Assembly: GCA_011375275.1 (NCBI GenBank) | Contig: DRLW01000478.1 | Coordinates: forward strand, 1-13,567 | Reading direction: 5' to 3' | From: Bacteroidota bacterium | Lineage (GTDB): Bacteria > Zhuqueibacterota > Zhuqueibacteria > Zhuqueibacterales > Geothermadaptataceae | DNA length: 13,567 nucleotides | Part shown: positions 8,786 to 13,567 of the stretch, piece by piece | Layout of the letters: each line of letters starts with the position of its first letter | Position numbering within the stretch: the first letter of the stretch is position 1 | Program-made: the position numbers and the translations under genes | Notes under the pieces: generated by a model | The model's database searches: none | What the model was told of the DNA's origin: nothing | What the model saw: the letters and a program-made list of their open reading frames with translations, nothing else

Positions 8786-9346
8786 GTGAAAAAGCTTCAA
8801 GTCATTTTCGGAACCTTGGCACTGGTGCTGTTTCTGGCAGCAGGTCAGGCTGTGGCGCAGCTTAAAATCGCTTATCTCAATTCCCAGCAAATCCTGGAGA
8901 ACTATAAAGAAGTTCAGGATGTTCGCAAGCAGCTCGAAGAGTTGCAGAAGGGCTGGGAGCAGGAAGCCATGAGCATGCAGAAAGAAATCCAGGACCTGCG
9001 CGACAAGCTGGAAACCCAGAGCCTGTTGCTCAGCCCGCAGAAAAAAGCTGAGCGCGAGCAGGAAATTCAGCAGCTCTTCGTCAAGCTGCAACAGTTTCAG
9101 CAGGAAAAATGGGGCCCCCAGGGGCAGATTCTGCAGGAAGAAGCCAAACTGCTCGAGCCAATCCGCCAGAAGATCGTCAAGGTCATCCAGCAGATCGGTG
9201 AGCGCGAAGGGTATGACTACGTCTTCGATGCAGTGACCGCCAATATCGTCTATGCCGGGAAAAACCAGGTCGATCTGACTCAGGCAGTGCTCGCCGAGCT
9301 GGAAAAAGGCGTGGCAGCTCAGGATTCCAAGGGCTCAAAAAAATAA
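8786..9346 (+). CDS. skp: Skp/OmpH family periplasmic chaperone
   Basis: Skp holds unfolded outer-membrane proteins in the periplasm and delivers them to the Bam complex, acting as a jellyfish-shaped trimer. I choose the GTG at 8786, giving 186 residues, because GGAGG lies four bases upstream and the protein then opens with a classic signal peptide (MKKLQ, hydrophobic core, AVA at 22-24 before QLKIAYLN). An upstream in-frame ATG at 8765 has no such site. Longer in-frame versions back to 8519 would add a non-family N-terminus. The mature part has the family opening KIAYLNSQQIL and a long Gln/Glu/Lys-rich coiled coil at about residues 37-135. It then has the conserved C-terminal core GYDYVFDA...IVYA...DLTQAVLAEL. 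It lies between bamA and lpxD, the common order, but has its own terminator, so it may be a single-gene unit. Confidence 0.93.
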   Translation: MKKLQVIFGTLALVLFLAAGQAVAQLKIAYLNSQQILENYKEVQDVRKQLEELQKGWEQEAMSMQKEIQDLRDKLETQSLLLSPQKKAEREQEIQQLFVKLQQFQQEKWGPQGQILQEEAKLLEPIRQKIVKVIQQIGEREGYDYVFDAVTANIVYAGKNQVDLTQAVLAELEKGVAAQDSKGSKK

Positions 9347-9466
9347 CTGGTGGTATGGTTTTTCTGTGTTGAATTGCGGCGGTGCACTCTTTCTCCGCTG
9401 ATGGCGTGAGTGTTCCCCCGCAGTTTGAGCAACCAGGCTATGTTGCATGTGTTGACCAGTTGAATG

Positions 9467-9518
9467 AAAAGGAAGTGCTGTTTCCGGAGCCACGCTGCGG
9501 ACAGCACTTCCTTTTTTT
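9467..9518 (+). terminator. Strong intrinsic terminator after skp
   Basis: AAAAGGAAGTGCTG (9467-9480) pairs perfectly with CAGCACTTCCTTTT (9502-9515). An inner TCCG/CGGA pairing (9483-9486 with 9498-9501) extends the stem. Seven T residues run from 9512 to 9518. Because the 5' arm begins with four A residues, it could also act in the reverse direction. It lies 120 bases past the skp stop and 73 bases before lpxD, so lpxD should need its own promoter. No clear one is seen in 9519-9579. Confidence 0.9.
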
Positions 9519-9579
9519 ATCCCTGTTTTGATTTGTGCGCACGTGCCGGTTGCGCCCAGGGAGATAAAGAATTTTCACA

Positions 9580-9585
9580 GGGAGG
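9580..9585 (+). promoter_or_regulatory. Ribosome binding site that points to a non-standard lpxD start
   Basis: GGGAGG is the only Shine-Dalgarno sequence near the start of lpxD. It is six bases upstream of an ATC codon at 9592 and three upstream of an ATC at 9589. It is 42 bases from the first standard in-frame start, the GTG at 9628. That GTG has no Shine-Dalgarno sequence of its own, so the site decides in favour of the longer protein. Confidence 0.7.
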
Positions 9586-9591
9586 ATAATC

Positions 9592-10623
9592 ATCGAACCG
9601 ATTACTGCTGAACGCATAGCTGCTCTTGTGGGCGGCACCGTGGAAGGAAAGCCCGAAACGCCGGTCTCTGGTATCGCGCCGATTGAAAATGCCGCAGATG
9701 GGCAGCTTTCCTTTATCGTCAAACCCGCCTTTGATGAGTGGCTGGAGAAATCTCCGGCCGCTGTGCTGCTCGTGCGGCCGGACTCACCGCAGGCACCCGG
9801 CCGTTGCCTCATCCGCGTCGAAAATCCCTATCTCGCCTTTGTGCGCTGCGCCCGCGAGCTTTTTGGTGTCGGTGAACCGCGCCATTCGGGAATCCATCCC
9901 TCTGCCGTCATCGCTGATGGCGCTAAGGTCGCCGGGGGGGTCAGCATCGGGGCGTTCAGCGTGATTCACGCCGGCGTGACGATCGCCGCTGGCACGATCA
10001 TCGGCAGCCACACAGTCATCCACGAAAATACCCGCATCGCGGAACGCTGCCAGATCGGAGACCGCGTTACCATTCACGATCACTGTGAGCTGGGTGAGGA
10101 GGTCATCGTTCAGTCCGGCACGGTCATCGGCTCTGATGGCTTTGGCTATGTCAAAGATGGGACTCGCTACTATAAAATCCCGCACATCGGCCGCGTGGTG
10201 CTGGAGGAGCGCGTCGAGATCGGCGCCAACTGTGCTATCGACCGGGGGACTTTTGGCGAAACACGCATTTGCCGGGGCACCAAGCTCGACAACCTCATTC
10301 ACGTCGCCCACAATGTACGCATCGGCGAAAATACCGTGATCGCGGCCCAGACCGGGATTTCCGGCTCGACGCGTATCGGCAACGAGGTGACCATCGCCGG
10401 GCAGGTTGGCTTTGTCGGCCATATCGAGGTCGGTGACCGCTCGGTTTTCGGCGCGCAGGCCGGTGTCACCAAGTCGATTCCTGCCGGTATCACTGTATCA
10501 GGGTATCCGGCCAAACCGCATTTTCAGGCGCGGCGCGAGGAAGCAGCGCTGCGCAGAGCGCCGGAGTTGCTCAAGCGGGTGAAGAAGCTCGAACAGGAGA
10601 TTTCCCGCCTGCGCGAGGGGTAA
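9592..10623 (+). CDS. lpxD: UDP-3-O-acylglucosamine N-acyltransferase LpxD, apparent ATC start
   Basis: LpxD transfers a hydroxyacyl chain from acyl carrier protein to the amino group of UDP-3-O-acyl-glucosamine, the third step of lipid A synthesis in the cytosol. The N-terminal uridine-binding domain covers about residues 1-100 (ERIAALVGGTVEG, GIAPIENAADGQLSFI). A left-handed beta-helix of hexapeptide repeats covers about 104-310, and a C-terminal helix (RRAPELLKRVKKLEQEI) closes the protein. GSDGFGY and AIDRGTFGET are conserved family segments. The catalytic His in HVAHNVRIG is residue 240 if translation starts at ATC 9592, against His239 in E. coli. It would be residue 228 if GTG 9628 were used. 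Between the in-frame stop at 9565 and GTG 9628 there is no ATG, GTG, TTG or CTG, yet the family N-terminal residues are encoded there. The usual followers lpxC/fabZ and lpxA are absent downstream. Confidence 0.93.
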   Translation: MEPITAERIAALVGGTVEGKPETPVSGIAPIENAADGQLSFIVKPAFDEWLEKSPAAVLLVRPDSPQAPGRCLIRVENPYLAFVRCARELFGVGEPRHSGIHPSAVIADGAKVAGGVSIGAFSVIHAGVTIAAGTIIGSHTVIHENTRIAERCQIGDRVTIHDHCELGEEVIVQSGTVIGSDGFGYVKDGTRYYKIPHIGRVVLEERVEIGANCAIDRGTFGETRICRGTKLDNLIHVAHNVRIGENTVIAAQTGISGSTRIGNEVTIAGQVGFVGHIEVGDRSVFGAQAGVTKSIPAGITVSGYPAKPHFQARREEAALRRAPELLKRVKKLEQEISRLREG

Positions 10624-10648
10624 TGCTGTTTTATGGGTGCAAAATTCC

Positions 10649-10676
10649 GTAGGGATTCAAAATTTTGAACCCCTAC
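10649..10676. repeat. 28-base near-perfect palindrome after lpxD
   Basis: GTAGGGATTCAAAA (10649-10662) is followed at once by TTTTGAACCCCTAC (10663-10676). This is a 14-base inverted repeat with one mismatch (A10655 against C10670) and no spacer. It lies 26 bases past the lpxD stop. It could form a terminator-type hairpin in RNA, but no T-run follows, so a dispersed intergenic palindrome is the better reading. Confidence 0.75.
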
Positions 10677-10845
10677 AACGACAATGCCGACAAAATAAAT
10701 ATCAAAAAATCATCCCCACATCCATTGGCGCCATTATATGTGGATTTGAAATCGGCGTTACAAAATCGTTTCGCCCAAATATCGATATGTACACCGTTTC
10801 CTTTTGGCAACGCAATTATTGTCGATGATAACAGGCACGAAACCC

Positions 10846-10873
10846 GTCGGGGCGACCCGCCAGTCGCCCCGAC
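10846..10873. repeat. GC-rich REP-like hairpin
   Basis: GTCGGGGCGAC (10846-10856) and GTCGCCCCGAC (10863-10873) form a perfect 11-base stem with a six-base loop. There is no T-run, so it is not a standard terminator. It resembles the GGGGCGAC/GTCGCCCC palindromes that occur as repetitive extragenic elements in many environmental bacterial genomes. The resemblance is from memory. Confidence 0.75.
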
Positions 10874-10898
10874 ACCGTGGGTCGCATCCGGAGGTAAT

Positions 10899-10981
10899 GC
10901 GACATTCATGTCGCGTCTCAGCCATCCCCCAAAGCATTCTGAATAACGGAACGTATCATTCTTCGCGACATGAATGTCGCG
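10899..10981. repeat. Pair of inverted palindromes (REP/BIME-like unit)
   Basis: GCGACATTCATGTCGCG (10899-10915) recurs as its exact reverse complement CGCGACATGAATGTCGC (10964-10980). Each copy is itself a palindrome with arms GCGACAT/ATGTCGC; the second extends to eight-base arms through 10981. The 48 bases between them show no coding sense. Two palindromes in opposite orientation match the layout of bacterial interspersed mosaic elements or a very small inverted-repeat element. Confidence 0.75.
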
Positions 10982-11303
10982 GTACGGCGAGTAGTGCCCG
11001 GGGTTTCGATCTCCGGCATCCCATCACTGGAGCGGTGGAATGAGACACGATCACAGGGGGCATACTCCAGTAGTCTGAAAAAGCTACCATCGTATCGCTG
11101 CAGGGTGTATCTTGCAGACCGGACAGTCAGATAGCGCATGTTCTTTCAGGGTTAAATTTGTGAATGCCGCCTGTGTAACACAACACATGGCCAACGTGCG
11201 CGTCGTGTCTGCATCACCTCGCAGAAACACCGTGAGGCGATGGAGTGCTCACATTTTTGAGCTTGAAGATGCACAAATGCGGTTTGCAGCCAAGGGCAAA
11301 CTT

Positions 11304-13567
11304 ATGATGGGCAGGATCCCCTTGATACGACACCTGTTGTTTGTTGTCTTTCTTCTGTGGCGAGCGATCTTCTGTGTATCCGTCGCGGCGCAGGAGAGAA
11401 CACCGGCACATACCCTCCCGGATAGCACGGAGCAGGTTTTTCTCCGCCACGCCTTTCATCTTCTGGAAGCAACGTATGATATCAATATCGTCTTTGAGGA
11501 AGGGCTCATCCGCGGCAGGAAAGCGATTGCCAATTTTCGCCCCTCCGGCCGGTTGAAAAAAGACCTTGCCAGGCTGGTGCAACCGTACGCCTTGACGTTT
11601 GAAAAAGTCGGCACGCGCACTTACGTGATTATCCGCAGGGCAGAGACGGAACCACCGTGTATCATCGGGACCGTAGTCGATGAGCAGGGCAGCCCCCTGT
11701 GGAATGCGAATATTTACCTCGCCGGCACCGGGCTTGGCACCACATCCGACGAAAACGGCCGTTTTGTTCTCAAGCGAATTCCTCCCGGTTCTTATCTCCT
11801 CACCGCTGAATTTGTCGGTTACAAACCCTACCAGCGCACGATCCGGCTGAGCAGCAGGGACAGCCTCTCTCTGGCCATCGAACTGCAGCGCGATATTCTC
11901 AACTTTGAAGCGATCGTGGTCACCGGTATTCAATCACCCCGCACCAAACTCGAGTCGAGCATAGCCGTCACCACGGTGAATTTGCAGGAGATCGTCACGC
12001 GCGCGCCCCAGAACACCGCCGACCTGCTGAAGGCGATTCCCGGTTTTTATGTCGAAAGCTCCGGCGGCGAGGGCGGCAACAATCTGTTTGCCCGCGGCAT
12101 GCCCTCGGATGGCAGCTACCGCTATGTCTCGCTCCAGGAAGACGGGCTGCCGGTGTTTGAGAACAGTGAGCTGATGTTTGCCAACGCGGATATTTTTTTG
12201 CGCGTTGATGAAAGCATGCGTACCCTCGAAGGGGTGCGCGGCGGCACCGGTTCGATTTATGCGAGTAATGCACCGGGCGGTATCATCAATTTTATCAGCA
12301 AAACCGGTGGCGAGTCCCTGGCCGGCACGGTCAGGTTGACGGTGGGGGATTATAACCTCTACCGGACGGATTTTAACTTCGGCGGCCCTCTCGGCACGAA
12401 CTGGCGCTTCAATGCCGGCGGTTTTTATCGCTATGACGAGGGCATCCGCCGGCCCGGATTTCCGGCCAACAAAGGCGGGCAGCTCAAGCTCAACCTCACG
12501 CGTCTCCTGCCTGCGGGCTATATCCGCTTCCACGGCAAGCTGCTCAATGACAGCAATATTTTTTACCAGCCGATTCCTTTGCAGGATAAAAGCAACCCGC
12601 GCGGCATTCCGGGCTTTGATCCCAATTACGGGACCCTCACCTCAGCAGATGCCAACACCATCGGCCTGGTGCTGCCGAATGGCAGGTATTTTGAAGAATC
12701 CCTGGATGAGGGCATGCATCCGGAGCTGATCGCCTTTGGCGGCGAGACTGCCCTGGGCGACGATGGCAACTGGTCTTTCCGCAATTCTTTTCGCTACACG
12801 CAGATCAAACAGAAGTTCAATGCTATTTTTTCTCTCAGCGATCCTTTTTTTATCGATACCTTCGCAGACAGTATTGCCGGAATAACGAACTGGCAGTACC
12901 GCTATGCAGGCACGGGTGAGGTCATCGATGACCCGTTGAATTTGAACGACAACGGTCTGGTGGCGGAAGTGGGCTGGTGGTCGGTCACCATGCCGATGAG
13001 TAACTTTGCCAACAATGCCCAGCTCTCGAAAACGTTTGCCAACCACGCTGCGACCATCGGCTTGTATTACAGCACCTATTCTGTCCGGCCGTTCTGGTTC
13101 TGGCAGAATCTGCTGGTGGAAGTTGCGGATCAGCCGCGCCCTCTGGATCTTATCGACCTCGACAGCGGTGTTGCCTTTACCAAAGATGGTTTTACCCGTT
13201 ATGGCAGTTTTTTCTCCAATTTTCAAATGGATGGCCTGGTCAATGCCCTGTATGCGACAGATGAAGTGCGCCTCAGCGAGCGGCTGCGCCTCGACGGCGG
13301 AGTACGGTATGAAACCGGCACGTTTAAGGGGCAGGTCGAAAATCTGTATTCTGAGAACCGCTATTCTTCAACAGGCGAGCTCATCGTCGATGAGCAGGGC
13401 GAGGCGGTTGCGTTCGGCTATGACCTCGGCGATCCCACAACGCGTGCAGATGACGATGTCATTTTTGGCGACGGCACTTTCACACCCTTTACATATCGTT
13501 ACGCTGAGCTGGCCTTTTCCCTGGGTGCCCATGTTGCGCTGGACAGTGCCACGGCGCTGTATTTTCG
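11304..13567 (+). CDS. TonB-dependent receptor with STN and carboxypeptidase-regulatory-like domains (3' end outside window)
   Basis: This is an outer-membrane, TonB-energised uptake receptor; 754 residues are visible and the frame stays open to the window edge. The ATG at 11304 is chosen because AAGGG (11292-11296) lies seven bases upstream and a signal peptide follows (MMGRIPLIRHLLFVVF, cleavage near VAA-QE at about 29). The next ATG, at 11307, is also possible. Residues about 38-115 look like an STN domain. Residues 119-200 (IIGTVVDEQG...GTTSDENGRFVLKRIPPGSYLL) are a carboxypeptidase-regulatory-like beta-sandwich. EAIVVTG (202-208) is TonB-box-like. The plug covers about 215-340 (TADLLKAIPGFYVE, RGGTGSIYASNAPGGIINFISKTGG), then the barrel begins. 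STN domains often signal to an anti-sigma factor, but no fecI/fecR-like gene is in view. The substrate cannot be told. Confidence 0.93.
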   Translation, partial: MMGRIPLIRHLLFVVFLLWRAIFCVSVAAQERTPAHTLPDSTEQVFLRHAFHLLEATYDINIVFEEGLIRGRKAIANFRPSGRLKKDLARLVQPYALTFEKVGTRTYVIIRRAETEPPCIIGTVVDEQGSPLWNANIYLAGTGLGTTSDENGRFVLKRIPPGSYLLTAEFVGYKPYQRTIRLSSRDSLSLAIELQRDILNFEAIVVTGIQSPRTKLESSIAVTTVNLQEIVTRAPQNTADLLKAIPGFYVESSGGEGGNNLFARGMPSDGSYRYVSLQEDGLPVFENSELMFANADIFLRVDESMRTLEGVRGGTGSIYASNAPGGIINFISKTGGESLAGTVRLTVGDYNLYRTDFNFGGPLGTNWRFNAGGFYRYDEGIRRPGFPANKGGQLKLNLTRLLPAGYIRFHGKLLNDSNIFYQPIPLQDKSNPRGIPGFDPNYGTLTSADANTIGLVLPNGRYFEESLDEGMHPELIAFGGETALGDDGNWSFRNSFRYTQIKQKFNAIFSLSDPFFIDTFADSIAGITNWQYRYAGTGEVIDDPLNLNDNGLVAEVGWWSVTMPMSNFANNAQLSKTFANHAATIGLYYSTYSVRPFWFWQNLLVEVADQPRPLDLIDLDSGVAFTKDGFTRYGSFFSNFQMDGLVNALYATDEVRLSERLRLDGGVRYETGTFKGQVENLYSENRYSSTGELIVDEQGEAVAFGYDLGDPTTRADDDVIFGDGTFTPFTYRYAELAFSLGAHVALDSATALYF

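Larger units (their letters stand above)
10624..11303. other. Gene-free region with palindromic repeats between lpxD and the receptor
   Basis: No recognisable gene lies in these 680 bases. Open frames such as 10665-10946 (+) and 10918-11139 (-) run straight through the palindromes, lack ribosome binding sites and match nothing I know. The first 200 bases are clearly more AT-rich than the flanking genes. Three palindromic features (10649-10676, 10846-10873, 10899-10981) are listed separately. The stretch 11044-11290 shows no strong promoter. A weak hairpin GTGAG/CTCAC (11233-11252) is followed by ATTTTT just ahead of the receptor gene. No RNA gene is recognised. Confidence 0.6.

Noticed and set aside
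10665..10946. 93-codon + frame after lpxD
   Set aside because: It reads through two palindromic repeats, lacks a ribosome binding site, and its composition is typical of translated repeats.
10846..10981. Possible CRISPR array or terminator
   Set aside because: There is no regular repeat-spacer spacing and no T-run after the hairpins. Inverted palindromes fit REP-like elements better.
11214..12533. Two long minus-strand frames (11214-11933 and 11934-12533)
   Set aside because: They are shadows of the TonB-dependent receptor, whose + frame is continuous with signal peptide, STN, plug and barrel motifs.

Overview
The window looks like chromosomal DNA (G+C clearly above 50% by eye) from a Gram-negative bacterium with a lipid A outer membrane. 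I infer a member of the FCB group or a related lineage (Calditrichota/KSB1, Ignavibacteria or similar). The reasons are the neighbourhood uppS - tamB-like - bamA - skp/ompH - lpxD, and a TonB-dependent receptor carrying a carboxypeptidase-regulatory-like domain. The phylum is an inference, not something the sequence proves. All recognisable genes are on the + strand.

Layout: 1-287 is a non-coding leader with a degenerate dispersed repeat (81-118) and a good sigma70-like promoter (225-253). 288-1070 is uppS (undecaprenyl diphosphate synthase). 1071-1621 has no convincing gene. 1622-5989 is a 1455-residue TamB/AsmA-type inner-membrane-anchored protein. 5990-6182 is an AT-rich spacer with an exact TATAAT just before the next start. 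6183-8504 is bamA (signal peptide, five POTRA domains, 16-strand barrel). A hairpin/T-run terminator candidate follows (8528-8574), then a structured leader with a strong Shine-Dalgarno-like sequence and two hairpins (8701-8785). 8786-9346 is skp/ompH, and a very strong terminator follows (9467-9518). 9592-10623 is lpxD, whose full-length frame has no ATG, GTG, TTG or CTG at its expected start and appears to begin at ATC. 10624-11303 is a gene-free stretch with several palindromic REP-like units. 11304 to the window end is the 5' part of an STN-domain TonB-dependent receptor that runs off the window.

How the genes fit together: UppS makes the C55 lipid carrier for cell-wall and O-antigen precursors. 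BamA inserts outer-membrane beta-barrels, Skp chaperones them across the periplasm, and LpxD makes the lipid A precursor. The TamB-like protein is thought to bridge the envelope, for phospholipid transport and/or barrel assembly. The cluster is therefore an envelope-biogenesis island. The receptor beyond lpxD is probably a separate unit for nutrient uptake and possibly surface signalling. I did not find a clearly new multi-gene system. The most unusual points are the apparent ATC start of lpxD, the structured skp leader, the direct TamB-BamA pairing, and the palindrome cluster that separates lpxD from the receptor.
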